A DNA stretch of 64,000 nucleotides from assembly GCF_023150065.1 (NCBI RefSeq), contig NZ_JAKLLN010000016.1, positions 58,764 through 122,763 of the forward strand, in the 5' to 3' direction. Shown in pieces: positions 44,519 to 54,630 of the stretch. The DNA comes from Zoogloea sp. Lineage in GTDB: Bacteria; Pseudomonadota; Gammaproteobacteria; Burkholderiales; Rhodocyclaceae. Position 1 is the first letter of the stretch. Every line of letters begins with the position of its first letter. The translations under genes and the position numbers were made by a program. The notes under the pieces were generated by a model that saw only the letters and a program-made list of their open reading frames with translations, was not told the origin of the DNA and ran no database searches.

Positions 44519-47347
44519 TTAAAGGGTCCGCGCAACTTCCTGGATTTCGAACACTTCGAGCTGGTCGCCTTCCTGGAGATCGTTGAAATTACGCACCTGC
44601 AGACCGCACTCGTAGCCGAACTTGACTTCCTTGACGTCGTCCTTGAAGCGCTTGAGCGACTCCAGTTCGCCACCATGGATGACCACGTGATTGCGCAGCA
44701 CACGCACCTGGGCATTACGCTTGACGATACCTTCAAGCACGTAACAACCGGCAATGGTACCGACCTTGGAGATGGTGAAGACCTGACGGACTTCCACCAG
44801 ACCGAGGATCTGTTCGCGCTTTTCGGGAGCCAGCATGCCGGACAGGGCGTTCTTCACCTCATCCACGGCGTCGTAGATGATGTTGTAGTAGCGCAGATCG
44901 ACACCGAAAGTCTCGGCCAGCTTGCGGGCATTGGCATCGGCACGGATGTTGAAGCCGATGATGACCGCGCCGGAGGCCTGGGCCAGGTTGACGTCGGACT
45001 CGCTGATGGCACCGACGCCGCCATGGATGACCTGCACCCGGACTTCGTCGTTGGACAGTTTGACCAGCGAGTGCGCCAGCGCTTCCTGGGAACCCTGTAC
45101 GTCGGCCTTGATGATCAGCGGCAGGGTCTTGACCTCGCCCTCGCCCATCTGTTCGAACATGCTCTCGAGCTTGGCGGCCTGCTGCTTGGCCAGTTTCACG
45201 TCACGGAACTTGCCTTGACGGAACAGGGCGATCTCGCGGGCCTTGCGCTCGTCGGCCAGCGCCACGACTTCGTCACCGGCACCCGGAACCTCGGACAGGC
45301 CGAGGATTTCCACCGGGATGGAGGGACCCGCCTCTTCGATGGGCTTGCCGTTCTCGTCGAGCATGGCGCGGACACGACCGAAAGTCGCACCAGCCAGCAG
45401 CACGTCGCCGCGCCGCAGGGTGCCGGACTGGACCAGCAGGGTGGCAACCGGGCCACGCCCCTTGTCGAGACGGGCTTCGATGATGAGACCCTTGGCCATG
45501 CTTTCGCGCGGCGCGGTGAGTTCCAGCACTTCGGCCTGCAGCAGGATGCCTTCGAGCAGATCGTCAATGCCAGCACCCGTCTTGGCGGATACTTCGACGA
45601 ACATGGTGTCGCCACCATAGGCCTCGGGAACCACGCCCTCGGCGATCAGTTCCTGACGCACACGCTCGGGGTTGGCACCCGGCTTGTCGATCTTGTTCAC
45701 CGCCACGATCAGGGGCACTTCGGCCGCCTTGGCGTGGTGGATGGCTTCCTTGGTCTGGGGCATCACGCCGTCATCGGCAGCGACAACCAGTACAACAAGG
45801 TCGGTCGCCTTGGCACCACGGGCACGCATCGCCGTAAAGGCTTCGTGACCCGGGGTGTCGAGGAAGGTCACCATGCCACGGTCGGTATCCACGTGGTAGG
45901 CACCGATGTGCTGGGTGATACCGCCGGCTTCACCGGCAGCCACCTTGGCACGCCGGATGTAGTCGAGCAACGAGGTCTTGCCGTGGTCCACGTGGCCCAT
46001 GACGGTGACGACCGGTGCGCGCGGTTCAAGGGCAAAGTCCTTGTGCTCGACGTTGTCTTCGAGGAAGGCATCGGGATCGTCCAGCTTCGCTGCGACGGCC
46101 TTGTGACCCATTTCCTCGACGAGGATCATCGCCGTGTCCTGGTCCAGCACCTGGTTGATGGTGACCATGGAGCCCATCTTCATCAGCGCCTTGATCACCT
46201 CGATGGCCTTCACGGACATCTTGTGGGCGAGGTCGGCAACGGAGATGGTCTCGGGAACGTGCACTTCGCGCACGATGGGCTCGGTCGGTGCTACGAAAGC
46301 AGTGGCCTCCTGGTGACGGCCACCGTTGCGGCCGCCACTGCGACCACCACCACGCCAGCCGCCAGCCCCGCCAGTGGTGTCACCACGGGTCTTGAGGCCG
46401 CCACGACGCTTGGCGTCGGCCGGCACTTCCTTGCTGACAACCTTCTTGACGTCCTTGCGGGCGCCCTTGTCTTCGGTCTTGGCGGGCTTGTGCAGCGTAC
46501 CGCTCTTGGGCGCCGCTTCGCCCTCGGCCTTCGCCTTTTCGGCGGCAACCGCGCGCTGCTTTTCCTCTTCGGCACGCTGCAGCATCGCAGCACGGGCACG
46601 GGCCTCGCGCTCCTGCTTTTCCTTCAGATCCGCAATCTGACGCGCCTGCAGCTCGGCATGCCGCTGCGCCTCGCGCTCACGGCTGGCCTTCTCTTCCGCA
46701 CTCAGAATGGAGCCGGCCACGACGCGACGAACCGGGGCCGCCGGACGCGCTTCGGCCTTGGGGGCGGCCGCCTCGACAGGCGCAACCACCGGCTCAGGCA
46801 CAGGCTCGGGTTGAGGCTCAGGAACGACCTCGGCAACGGGCTCGGGGATCGGCTCCGGTTCGGGTTCCGGCACGACCTCGACCACGGGCTCGGGCTCCGG
46901 CACCACCTCGACGACGGCCTCAACGACCGGCGCCGCTTCAACTTCCAGGACCTCGACCATGGGCTCAAGATCAGCGGACACGCCAACCGACACAGCTTCC
47001 TCATCCGTGGCAGACGCTGCCGAGACGGCAGACTCCGGCACCAGGGCCTCGTCGCGCTTGACGAAAACGCGCTTCTTGCGCACCTCCACCTGCACGGTCC
47101 GGGCACGCCCGGTGGAATCCGTTGCCTTGATCTCGCTGGTCTGCTTGCGCGTCAGGGTGATCTTGGACTTTGCTGCCGTGTCGCCATGGGCGCGACGGAG
47201 AAAATCCAGCAAGCGGGTCTTGTCCTGCTCGGAGAGCAGATCGGTTTCCCGTGCCTTGTCAACGCCAGCCTTCTGCAACTGCTCGAGCAACACGGAGGCC
47301 GGCATCTTCAGTTCGCCGGCAAATTGTGTAACGGTTGTCTGTCCCAT
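44519..47347 (-). CDS. infB: translation initiation factor IF-2
   Basis: GTPase that brings initiator tRNA to the ribosome. The 942-residue protein has the N-terminal IF2-N domain, a Pro-Glu-Val repeat region at residues 149-190, then a basic and charged linker, and the G domain with GHVDHGKTS near residue 450, DTPGHEAF and NKIDKPGAN, followed by the C-terminal C1 and C2 domains. It lies 18 bases after nusA. Confidence 0.97.
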   Translation of the reverse strand: MGQTTVTQFAGELKMPASVLLEQLQKAGVDKARETDLLSEQDKTRLLDFLRRAHGDTAAKSKITLTRKQTSEIKATDSTGRARTVQVEVRKKRVFVKRDEALVPESAVSAASATDEEAVSVGVSADLEPMVEVLEVEAAPVVEAVVEVVPEPEPVVEVVPEPEPEPIPEPVAEVVPEPQPEPVPEPVVAPVEAAAPKAEARPAAPVRRVVAGSILSAEEKASREREAQRHAELQARQIADLKEKQEREARARAAMLQRAEEEKQRAVAAEKAKAEGEAAPKSGTLHKPAKTEDKGARKDVKKVVSKEVPADAKRRGGLKTRGDTTGGAGGWRGGGRSGGRNGGRHQEATAFVAPTEPIVREVHVPETISVADLAHKMSVKAIEVIKALMKMGSMVTINQVLDQDTAMILVEEMGHKAVAAKLDDPDAFLEDNVEHKDFALEPRAPVVTVMGHVDHGKTSLLDYIRRAKVAAGEAGGITQHIGAYHVDTDRGMVTFLDTPGHEAFTAMRARGAKATDLVVLVVAADDGVMPQTKEAIHHAKAAEVPLIVAVNKIDKPGANPERVRQELIAEGVVPEAYGGDTMFVEVSAKTGAGIDDLLEGILLQAEVLELTAPRESMAKGLIIEARLDKGRGPVATLLVQSGTLRRGDVLLAGATFGRVRAMLDENGKPIEEAGPSIPVEILGLSEVPGAGDEVVALADERKAREIALFRQGKFRDVKLAKQQAAKLESMFEQMGEGEVKTLPLIIKADVQGSQEALAHSLVKLSNDEVRVQVIHGGVGAISESDVNLAQASGAVIIGFNIRADANARKLAETFGVDLRYYNIIYDAVDEVKNALSGMLAPEKREQILGLVEVRQVFTISKVGTIAGCYVLEGIVKRNAQVRVLRNHVVIHGGELESLKRFKDDVKEVKFGYECGLQVRNFNDLQEGDQLEVFEIQEVARTL

Positions 47348-47365
47348 CTTGAACCTCCGGGGGTA

Positions 47366-48838
47366 TTACTCGAACCAGTGCGCGCGCGCCTTGGTGATCA
47401 GATTCTTGGCCCGCTCTTCGTCCAGCCCCGACATTTCCATCAGTTCGTCCACTGCAAGGTCAGCCAGTTCGTCGCGGGTATGCACGCCACCCTGGGCCAG
47501 CTTGGCCGCCAGGGGCTTGTCCATGCCTTCCAGACCGAGCAGATCCTCGGTAACGGTTTCCAGCTGCTCTTCGGTCACGATGGCTTCGGTGAGGAGCACG
47601 TTGCGGGCGCGGTTGCGCAGCTCGTTCACCGTTTCTTCGTCGAAGGATTCGATTTCCAGCATCTCGGCCAGGGGCACGTAAGCGATCTCTTCCAGCGACG
47701 AGAAGCCCTCGTCGATCAGGATGTCGGCCACTTCCTCGTCCACGTCCAGCTTGGCGATGAAGAGCTGACGGACCGTGCTGTGCTCGGCCTCGGACTTGCG
47801 CTCCGACTCGGCTTCGGTCATCAGGTTGATGCTCCAGCCGGTCAGCTCGGAGGCAAGCTTCACATTCTGACCGTTGCGGCCGATGGCGATCGCCAGATTG
47901 TTCTCGTCCACCACCACATCCATGGCGTGAGCCTCTTCATCGACGACGATGGAGGACACTTCAGCCGGCTGCAGGGCGCCGATGACGAACTGGGCGGGCT
48001 CGGGAGACCACAATACGATGTCGATGTTCTCGCCACCAATCTCGTTGCGGACCGCGGTAACGCGGGAGCCACGCAGGCCGACGCAGGTGCCGATCGGGTC
48101 GATGCGCGGGTCGTTGGACTTCACGCCGATCTTGGCGCGCAGGCCGGGGTCCCGGGCGCAGGCCTTGATCTCGAGAAGGCCGTCATCGATCTCGGGCACT
48201 TCCAGCTCGAACAGACGCATGACGAACTCGGGCGCAGTACGGGAGAGGATCAGCTGCGGGCCGCGGGCACCACGATCGATGCGCAGCAGGTAAGCCTTGA
48301 CCCGGTCACCGACACGGAGGTTTTCCTTGGGGATCATCTGGTCGCGGGGCAGCACCGCTTCGAGGCGCCCCACTTCGATGACCGCATTGCCACGCTCCAT
48401 GCGCTTGATGCTGCCGGAGATGATGTATTCCTTGCGCTCGAGGAAGTCGTTGAGGATCTGCTCGCGCTCGGCGTCACGGACCTTCTGCAAGATCACCTGC
48501 TTGGCAGCCTGGGCGCCGATACGGCCGAAGTCGATGGGCTCCAGCCCTTCTTCAACGTAATCGCCGACCTGGATGTCGGGATACTCTTCGCGGGCATCGA
48601 TCAGGCCCATCTGGGCTTCATCATTCTCGACTTCCGGATCGGGCAGAACCTGCCAGCGCCGGAAGGATTCGTAATCACCGGTTTCCCGATCGATGGAGAC
48701 ACGCACATCGGCTTCGTCGTGAATACGCTTCTTGGTCGCCTGGGCAAGCGCGGACTCCAGCGCGGAGAAAACGATTTCCTTGGAAACATTCTTCTCGCGG
48801 GCCAGCGCATCGACCAACAGTAAAATTTCGCGGCTCAT
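47366..48838 (-). CDS. nusA: transcription termination/antitermination factor NusA
   Basis: RNA polymerase-binding factor for pausing, termination and antitermination. In 490 residues the N-terminal domain ([20 protein letters not shown]) is followed by an S1 domain, two KH domains ([40 protein letters not shown]) and two acidic C-terminal repeats. It lies 21 bases after rimP. Confidence 0.97.
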   Translation of the reverse strand: MSREILLLVDALAREKNVSKEIVFSALESALAQATKKRIHDEADVRVSIDRETGDYESFRRWQVLPDPEVENDEAQMGLIDAREEYPDIQVGDYVEEGLEPIDFGRIGAQAAKQVILQKVRDAEREQILNDFLERKEYIISGSIKRMERGNAVIEVGRLEAVLPRDQMIPKENLRVGDRVKAYLLRIDRGARGPQLILSRTAPEFVMRLFELEVPEIDDGLLEIKACARDPGLRAKIGVKSNDPRIDPIGTCVGLRGSRVTAVRNEIGGENIDIVLWSPEPAQFVIGALQPAEVSSIVVDEEAHAMDVVVDENNLAIAIGRNGQNVKLASELTGWSINLMTEAESERKSEAEHSTVRQLFIAKLDVDEEVADILIDEGFSSLEEIAYVPLAEMLEIESFDEETVNELRNRARNVLLTEAIVTEEQLETVTEDLLGLEGMDKPLAAKLAQGGVHTRDELADLAVDELMEMSGLDEERAKNLITKARAHWFE

Positions 48839-48859
48839 ACCTGCAAACCTCCAAATCCC

Positions 48860-49288
48860 TTAAAACCTGGGAACCAGGCGGGCCTTCTCGATATCTTCAA
48901 ACGGGATCTCCATCGATCCCTTTTCCGTCTCCAGGGTCACCACGCCGTCCTTGAGACCTTGCAGCACCCCGGCAAAATTGCGCTGATTCGCGACAGGCAT
49001 GGAGAGACGGACCTGCACGTCCTGACCGGCGAAACGCTCGAAATCTGCGGGCTTCTTGAGCGCACGATCAAGCCCCGGCGAGGACACTTCAAGGCGGTCG
49101 TAATCGACATTCTCGACCTCGAAGACCCGAACCAGCTGATTGCTCACCGTGGCACAATCATCAACCGTAATACCATTCGGCGAATCGATGAAGATTCGCA
49201 TCAGCCTGCCGCGGGGCGAGGTTTCGAAATCAACGAGTTCGTAACCAAGACCTTCCGCGGTCTGCTCGATCAGTTTGTGCAACTCCAT
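48860..49288 (-). CDS. rimP: ribosome maturation factor RimP
   Basis: Needed for 30S subunit maturation. Motifs are GYELVDFETSPRGRLMRIFI, GITVDDCATVSNQL and EVSSPGLDRALKKPADFERF. The ATG at 49288 (MELHKLIEQTAEG) gives 142 residues; a GTG at 49300 would add four and is also possible, and neither has an ideal ribosome binding site. It opens the rimP-nusA-infB-rbfA-truB operon. Confidence 0.93.
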   Translation of the reverse strand: MELHKLIEQTAEGLGYELVDFETSPRGRLMRIFIDSPNGITVDDCATVSNQLVRVFEVENVDYDRLEVSSPGLDRALKKPADFERFAGQDVQVRLSMPVANQRNFAGVLQGLKDGVVTLETEKGSMEIPFEDIEKARLVPRF

Positions 49289-49303
49289 TTCCTGGCCCAC
49301 AAA

Positions 49304-49326
49304 TGAAAAATGGGCGAAACGCCCAT
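49304..49326 (-). terminator. terminator-like hairpin just before rimP
   Basis: Minus strand ATGGGCG, loop TTT, CGCCCAT, followed by TTTTC. It lies between the promoter at 49400 and the rimP start, so it would act as an attenuator rather than as the end of the upstream operon. Confidence 0.7.
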
Positions 49327-49339
49327 CCCTGTTTAAATT

Positions 49340-49388
49340 CGACCGGATGTCGGCCCTTTTACGGACCGATCGGCTCTTTCGAACCGAT
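49340..49388 (-). promoter_or_regulatory. structured leader of rimP-nusA
   Basis: Successive hairpins in the leader on the minus strand. ATCGGTTC with GAGCCGAT around a GAAA loop (49369-49388), CGGTCC with GGGCCG around GTAAAA (49351-49368), and a small CGAC/GTCG stem (49340-49352) that is exclusive with the second. They precede the terminator-like hairpin. Confidence 0.5.
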
Positions 49389-49399
49389 AAAACACGCTG

Positions 49400-49428
49400 A
49401 TTATAGCAGCCCGCCGAAGCGGGCGCAA
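49400..49428 (-). promoter_or_regulatory. sigma70 promoter of rimP-nusA-infB
   Basis: Minus strand TTGCGC (-35, 49423-49428) and TATAAT (-10, 49400-49405) with a 17-base spacer. The spacer itself contains the GCCCGC-TTCG-GCGGGC hairpin (49409-49424), which may end the rluB transcript. The predicted start is near 49393. Confidence 0.75.
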
Positions 49429-49441
49429 TTTTGACCCGCTA

Positions 49442-50605
49442 TCAGCGCGGATGCGGCTGTGTACGGCGTGGCTGCGGCGCCGGCCGCTTGGCCTTCCCGC
49501 CCTGCACATCCGGCTTGGGAATACCCGCCAGCGCACACACCTGATCCACCGCCATGTCTTCCCACATGCCACGCTTCAGGCGCGAGGGGAGGACAACCGG
49601 CCCATAGCGAACCCGCATCAGGCGACTGACGGTCAGCCCGAGGGCCTCGAACATCCGGCGCACTTCCCGGTTGCGGCCTTCCGACAGCGTCACCCGGTAC
49701 CAGTGATTGGCCCCCTCGCCCCCCGCATCCAGCAGGGTGTTGAACTTGGCCTGACCATCCTCCAGCTCGATCCCCTGCAGCAGGACATTGCGCTGGGCCT
49801 CGTCAAGCTCGCCGAGGATCCGCACCGCGTACTCGCGATCCAGCTCGTAGCGCGGGTGCATCAGTTTGTTGGCAAGATCCCCGTCATTGACGAACAGCAG
49901 CAGGCCCGAGGTGTTGAAATCCAGCCGACCGACGGCAATCCAGCGCCCCTTGCGGAGATTGGGCAGGCGATCGAAAACCGTGGGACGGCCTTCCGGATCG
50001 TCCCGGGAGACGATTTCTCCTTCGGGCTTGTGATACAGCACCACACGGGGAATTCGCGGCGCGAAACGGATGGGCATGAGCTTGCCGTTGACCCGCACCC
50101 GATCACCCGGGCCAACCTTCTGCCCGACGTCCGCAGGCTCGCCATTGACCGAAATCCGGCCCGCGACGATCCACTCTTCGATTTCCCGACGGGATCCGAT
50201 GCCCGCCGCCGCCAGCACCTTGTGCAGGCGCTGGGGTTCGGTATAGGTGGAGTCCTCCGGCTTGCGACGACGCTCCCCTTCGGCCGCAGGAAGAAGCTCG
50301 CTGCTGGCGAGGGGATAAGGCGCAGCCCCGCCGCCGGCTGCCGCGGCCTGACGCTTGGCACGCCAGTTGCCCCGCCCTCCGCCGAGATCACTGAGCCCGA
50401 TCGCGGAGGCGTTGCTCTTGGGCTGCCGGCCCTCGTCGTCACCGCGGGGGGGACGGCCGCCACGACCACCCTCGCCATCCGGACGGCCACGCCCGCGGCG
50501 CCCACCCTGATCAGACGGGGGGCCCTGACGACCAGATTCCTGGCCGCCGGGCCTGGCGGATTTGGCCTTAAACGGCCGGTTCTTCGGTTTTTGGGAGGTC
50601 GACAA
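49442..50605 (-). CDS. rluB: 23S rRNA pseudouridine(2605) synthase RluB
   Basis: RsuA-family pseudouridine synthase for 23S rRNA. The C-terminal 270 residues hold the S4 domain ([20 protein letters not shown]) and the catalytic Asp in [20 protein letters not shown]. The first 120 residues are a disordered, Arg- and Gly-rich extension absent from E. coli RluB, and a short basic tail closes the protein. The ATG at 50605 lies inside scpB (38-base overlap). A later start is possible within the low-complexity part, but no better ribosome binding site was seen. Confidence 0.9.
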   Translation of the reverse strand: MSTSQKPKNRPFKAKSARPGGQESGRQGPPSDQGGRRGRGRPDGEGGRGGRPPRGDDEGRQPKSNASAIGLSDLGGGRGNWRAKRQAAAAGGGAAPYPLASSELLPAAEGERRRKPEDSTYTEPQRLHKVLAAAGIGSRREIEEWIVAGRISVNGEPADVGQKVGPGDRVRVNGKLMPIRFAPRIPRVVLYHKPEGEIVSRDDPEGRPTVFDRLPNLRKGRWIAVGRLDFNTSGLLLFVNDGDLANKLMHPRYELDREYAVRILGELDEAQRNVLLQGIELEDGQAKFNTLLDAGGEGANHWYRVTLSEGRNREVRRMFEALGLTVSRLMRVRYGPVVLPSRLKRGMWEDMAVDQVCALAGIPKPDVQGGKAKRPAPQPRRTQPHPR

Positions 50606-51149
50606 GATCCATGATCCTTTCGATTTCAGTCAACGGAGGCAGCTCGGTCAGACTTCGCAGACCGAGGTCCTCCAGGAATTTTCGGGTCGTGGCGTACAAA
50701 CCCGGCCGACCGGGCGTATCCCGGTGCCCCACCACGTCCACCCACCCCCTCGATTCGAGGGTTTTCAGTACATTGCTGGAAACCACCACGCCACGAATGT
50801 CTTCGATGTCGCCCCGGGTTACCGGTTGGCGATAGGCGATGATTGCCAGGGTTTCAAGGACGGCCCGCGAATACTTGGGCGGCCGCTCGAGCTTGAGCCT
50901 GTCGAGATACACCTGGTACTCCAGACGGGTCTGGAAGCGCCAGCCGCCCGCCGTCTGCACCAACTCAACACCCCGCCCCTGCCAGTCATCCGCCAGTTCG
51001 CCCAGCAGGCGCCGCACCAGATCACCACCGGGATCCTCCTCGAACAGGCGACGCAGATCACTCACCGGGATGGGCGAGGCTGCAGCGAGCAGCGCTGTTT
51101 CCAGCACCCGCTTGAATTCTTCAGGTGTATCCGGTTGCACTGTCGGCAC
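50568..51149 (-). CDS. scpB: segregation and condensation protein B
   Basis: Winged-helix dimer that binds ScpA in the SMC complex. The 193-residue protein has [40 protein letters not shown] and [18 protein letters not shown]. It overlaps scpA by 29 bases and rluB by 38, so the three are translationally coupled. Confidence 0.95.
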   Translation of the reverse strand: MPTVQPDTPEEFKRVLETALLAAASPIPVSDLRRLFEEDPGGDLVRRLLGELADDWQGRGVELVQTAGGWRFQTRLEYQVYLDRLKLERPPKYSRAVLETLAIIAYRQPVTRGDIEDIRGVVVSSNVLKTLESRGWVDVVGHRDTPGRPGLYATTRKFLEDLGLRSLTELPPLTEIERIMDLVDLPKTEEPAV

Positions 51150-51954
51150 GCTTCACATAGATCGGCGCAAAGGCCTCATTCTGGGTCACCACAACCAGTC
51201 TTTCCTTGACCAGTTCGAGGGTGGCAAGAAAACTCACCACCAGGCTGGCGACACCGAGCTTCGGATCAAAGAGGGACTCGAACACCACAAAACTGTCGTC
51301 GCGAAGACGCCTCAGGATGAGGGTCATGTGCTCACGGACAGACATTTCTTCCCGCTGGATCGTGTGATGCCGCTTCAGTCGCGCCTGTCGGGCGATCTTC
51401 AACCAGGCCAGCTGCAAGTCATGCAGGCTGACCTCGGGCAGGCGCTCCACCACCTTCTCGGCAACGAACACCCCGACCCACTCAAAATCCCGCTCCACGC
51501 GGGGCAAGGCATCCAGGCGCATCGAGGCGAGCTTGACCTGTTCATACTCCAGCAGCCGCCGCACCAGCTCGGCCCGGGGATCTAGCTCCTCGCCCTCCTC
51601 TGCCCGGGGCGGCCGCGGCAGCAGCAGTCGCGACTTGATCTCCAGCAGGGTTGCAGCCATCAGCAGGTAGTCCGCCGCCAGCTCCAGGTTGTGCTTGCGC
51701 ATGGCCTCCACGTATTCCAGATACTGGGCCGTCAGCGGCACCATCGGAATATCGAGGACGTTGATGTTGGCCTTGCGTATCAGGTAGAGCAGCAGGTCGA
51801 GCGGCCCCTCGAAGGCATCGAGGATGACCTCGAGCGCGTCGGGCGGAATGTACAGATCCTTGGGCAGATCGAAGATCGGCTGGCCGTACATACGGCCGAT
51901 GATGGCATCGATCGGATCAGCCGCGGGAGCCAGAGCGAGATCGGCCGTCAACAC
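51121..51954 (-). CDS. scpA: segregation and condensation protein A
   Basis: Kleisin that bridges the two SMC heads; smc is at 18-22 kb. Core motifs are [37 protein letters not shown] and [20 protein letters not shown]. The start is uncertain: the GTG at 51954 has AAAGG upstream and gives 277 residues, while the ATG at 51891 ([10 protein letters not shown]) gives 256, and the frame extends to 52008. Confidence 0.92.
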   Translation of the reverse strand: MLTADLALAPAADPIDAIIGRMYGQPIFDLPKDLYIPPDALEVILDAFEGPLDLLLYLIRKANINVLDIPMVPLTAQYLEYVEAMRKHNLELAADYLLMAATLLEIKSRLLLPRPPRAEEGEELDPRAELVRRLLEYEQVKLASMRLDALPRVERDFEWVGVFVAEKVVERLPEVSLHDLQLAWLKIARQARLKRHHTIQREEMSVREHMTLILRRLRDDSFVVFESLFDPKLGVASLVVSFLATLELVKERLVVVTQNEAFAPIYVKRADSATGYT

Positions 51955-52042
51955 GGCCGCAGCCCTTTCAATCCGGCGCAGGTTAACACGCGGGGGGCAT
52001 GCCACCAAGGCAAAAATCCACGAAACATGCCCCCAACCGCCA

Positions 52043-53245
52043 TCAGCTGTAGCTCAGCCCCATGGCGTCCCGCACCTCGCGCATGGTCTCCTGAGCCAGC
52101 TTGCGGGCCCGATCACAGCCGTCCGCGACAATGCTGCGCACCAGCGACGGGTCATCGAGATAGGGCTGAGCCCGCTCGCGCATGCTGTCCTGCTCCTTCA
52201 GCACCGCATCGATGACGGGTTGCTTGCATTCGAGGCAGCCGATGCCGGCGCTCTTGCAGCCCTGGGTGACCCACTGCCGTGTGCTGTCGTCGGAGTAGAT
52301 GACGTGGAATTGCCACACTGGGCACTTCTCCGGATCACCGGCATCGGTGCGCCGCACCCGCGCCGGATCGGTCTGCATGGTGCGGATCTTCTTGGTCAGC
52401 GACTCCGCCTCCTCGCGCAGGAAGATCGTGTTGCCGTAGGATTTGGACATCTTCTGCCCATCCAGGCCGGGCATGCGGGATGCCTCGGTGAGCAGGGCAC
52501 CGGGTTCGACGAGGATCACCTTGCCGCTGCCTTCGAGATAGCCATACAGGCGCTCCCGATCGCCGAGGGACAGGCTCTGGGCCTCCTCGAGGAGCGCCTT
52601 GCCGAGGGCCAGCCCTTCCTCGTCGCCGTTCTGCTGGAAGCGGGTACGAAACTCTTCATACAGCCGGGCACGCTTGGAACCGAGCTTCTTGATGGCTTCC
52701 CGGGCCTTCTCCTCGAAGCCGGGCTCGCGGCCGTACATGTGGTTGAAGCGACGGGCGAGTTCACGGGTGAACTCCACGTGGGGCAGCTGGTCCTCACCCA
52801 CCGGCACCTTGTCGGCACGGTAGATCAGGATGTCGGCGCTCATCAGCAGCGGATACCCGAGGAAGCCGTAGGTGGTCAGATCCTTGTGGGTGAGCTTCTC
52901 CTGCTGATCCTTGTAGGTCGGCACCCGCTCGAGCCAGCCCTGGGGCGTCATCATGGACATGAGCAGGTGCAGCTCGGCGTGCTCGGGCACCCGGGACTGG
53001 ATGAAGATGGTCGCCTGGGAGGGGTCGACGCCCGCCGCCAGCCAGTCGACGATCATCTCCCAGACGCTGGCCTCGATCCCCCGGGGGTTGTCGTAGTCGG
53101 TCGTCAGGGCATGCCAGTCGGCAGCAAAGAACAGACAGGGATACTCCGCCTGCAGCTTGACCCAGTTTTTCAGGACGCCGTGATAGTGGCCGAGATGGAG
53201 ACGCCCGGTGGGGCGCATGCCGGAGAGGACGCGTTCAGCGAACAT
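52043..53245 (-). CDS. trpS: tryptophanyl-tRNA synthetase
   Basis: Class I aminoacyl-tRNA synthetase for tryptophan. The HIGH-type motif is HLGHYHG at residues 17-23 and the KMSKS loop is in GLDGQKMSKSYGN. At 400 residues it is longer than the 334-residue enterobacterial form, with an insert before KMSKS and an extended C-terminal domain that carries a Cys-rich GIGCLECK segment. It lies 6 bases after the site-2 protease gene. Confidence 0.95.
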   Translation of the reverse strand: MFAERVLSGMRPTGRLHLGHYHGVLKNWVKLQAEYPCLFFAADWHALTTDYDNPRGIEASVWEMIVDWLAAGVDPSQATIFIQSRVPEHAELHLLMSMMTPQGWLERVPTYKDQQEKLTHKDLTTYGFLGYPLLMSADILIYRADKVPVGEDQLPHVEFTRELARRFNHMYGREPGFEEKAREAIKKLGSKRARLYEEFRTRFQQNGDEEGLALGKALLEEAQSLSLGDRERLYGYLEGSGKVILVEPGALLTEASRMPGLDGQKMSKSYGNTIFLREEAESLTKKIRTMQTDPARVRRTDAGDPEKCPVWQFHVIYSDDSTRQWVTQGCKSAGIGCLECKQPVIDAVLKEQDSMRERAQPYLDDPSLVRSIVADGCDRARKLAQETMREVRDAMGLSYS

Positions 53246-53251
53246 GGATGA

Positions 53252-53911
53252 TCAAAGTCCAATAACGGTTGCAAGGGCAAAACGGAAAATGGCCACCAGC
53301 GGCCCGAGGATGTCGCCAAGGATACCGGTGAACAGCAAAACCAGCAGGATCGGAAAACCGTAGGGTTCGAGCCGGGAAAAGGTATAGGCGGGCCCGGCGG
53401 GCAGCAGGCTGACCGCGATCCGCCCACCATCAAGGGGCGGCAGCGGAAGCAGGTTGAGCAGCATCAGCACTGCGTTGATCTGCATGCCCGCGTCCGCCAT
53501 CTTGGCCATGGGCAGGGCATAGACGTTGTCGGGCGACATGATCGCAAAGCGGAACAGCATCGCCCAGCCGAGGGCCATCACCAGATTGGCGAATGGCCCG
53601 GCTGCCGCCACCCACAACATGTCGGCCTTGGGCCGGCGCAGGCGGCCGAAATTGACCGGCACCGGCTTGGCCCACCCGAACAGCATCGGCGAGCCACCCG
53701 CAAGTGTGCTGCCAACGACGATCAGGGCCGGCACCAGGATCGTCCCCATCGGGTCGATGTGACGCAGGGGATTGAGGCTAATGCGCCCTGCCCGCTCGGC
53801 CGTGGAGTCGCCGAAATGACGGGCCGCATACCCGTGCGCCGCCTCATGCAGCGTGATGGCGAACAGGACGGGCAAAGCCCAGATGGTCAGGGTGGAAATG
53901 AGTTCTTGCAT
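53252..53911 (-). CDS. site-2 protease (M50) family membrane protein
   Basis: Intramembrane metalloprotease-like protein of 219 residues without a PDZ domain. The zinc motif is HEAAH at residues 22-26 and the third ligand lies in LLPLPPLDGGRIA; five or six membrane segments are predicted. AAAGPFANLVMALGWA matches the conserved central helix. Its substrate is unknown. It is embedded between yciO and trpS. Confidence 0.88.
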   Translation of the reverse strand: MQELISTLTIWALPVLFAITLHEAAHGYAARHFGDSTAERAGRISLNPLRHIDPMGTILVPALIVVGSTLAGGSPMLFGWAKPVPVNFGRLRRPKADMLWVAAAGPFANLVMALGWAMLFRFAIMSPDNVYALPMAKMADAGMQINAVLMLLNLLPLPPLDGGRIAVSLLPAGPAYTFSRLEPYGFPILLVLLFTGILGDILGPLVAIFRFALATVIGL

Positions 53912-53979
53912 GGGTCAGGGCCACCGAAGGGGCGCGATTCTAACAGACTGGACGGCTCACGCCCCCGCCCAAAGGCCGC

Positions 53980-54603
53980 TCACAGGCCAAAGGGAGCAAG
54001 ACTGCCCCGCCCTTCCCGCACCAGCACCGGAGAACCGCCGGTCAGATCGATCACAGTGGTCGCCTCACCCCGACAGGCCCCGGCTTCGATCACCAGATCC
54101 ACATCCTTCTCGAGCCGATCACGGATCTCCTCTGCGTCGGTCAGCGGAAACTCGTCACCAGGCAGCAGCAGGGTCGAGCTCAGCAGAGGTTCACCGAGCT
54201 CAGCCAGCAGGGCCGAAACAACGGGATGATCGGGGATGCGCAGGCCGATGGTCTTGCGCTTGGGATGCAGCAGGCGCCGGGGCAGTTCCTTGGTGCCTTC
54301 CAGGATGAAGGTGTAAGGCCCCGGCGTGGTGGCCTTGAGGAGACGGTACTGCGTGTTATCCACCCGGGCGAAGGTCGCGATCTCGGAGAGATCCCGGCAC
54401 AGCAGCGTGAAGTGATGGCGCTCATCCACGTCACGGATGCGGCGGATGCGGGTGAGCAGCGGGTTGTCACCGGTGTGCCCCCCGAGGGCATAGGCGGAAT
54501 CGGTTGGAAAGGCCACCAGGCCTCCGTCGCGCATGATCTGCGCAGCCTGCTTGATGAGACGCGCCTGGGGCTGTTCAGGGTGAAGGGAAAAAAACTGGGC
54601 CAT
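53980..54603 (-). CDS. yciO: YciO family (Sua5/YrdC-like) protein
   Basis: The 207-residue protein follows E. coli YciO along its length: FFSLHPEQPQARLIKQA, VAFPTDSAYALG, TPGPYTFILEGTKELPRRL and KRKTIGLRIPDHPV. The fold binds ATP and carbamoyl-type ligands like threonylcarbamoyl-AMP synthase, but whether YciO makes the t6A intermediate in vivo is uncertain, so I name the family only. It sits between the rnm-like gene and the protease. Confidence 0.88.
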   Translation of the reverse strand: MAQFFSLHPEQPQARLIKQAAQIMRDGGLVAFPTDSAYALGGHTGDNPLLTRIRRIRDVDERHHFTLLCRDLSEIATFARVDNTQYRLLKATTPGPYTFILEGTKELPRRLLHPKRKTIGLRIPDHPVVSALLAELGEPLLSSTLLLPGDEFPLTDAEEIRDRLEKDVDLVIEAGACRGEATTVIDLTGGSPVLVREGRGSLAPFGL

Positions 54604-54630
54604 GATTGAGAGTTGAGCAGAGGAAAGGCG

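Noticed and set aside
43808..48823. A 1671-codon open frame on the plus strand opposite rbfA, infB and nusA
   Set aside because: It is the complement of well-conserved genes in a GC-rich genome; its His-, Gly- and Leu-rich composition is that of antisense frames and matches no family.
49301..49400. A tRNA (metY-like) before rimP, suggested by GGTTCGAA
   Set aside because: The bases pair as a simple GAAA-loop hairpin; no acceptor stem, anticodon arm or CCA arrangement fits.
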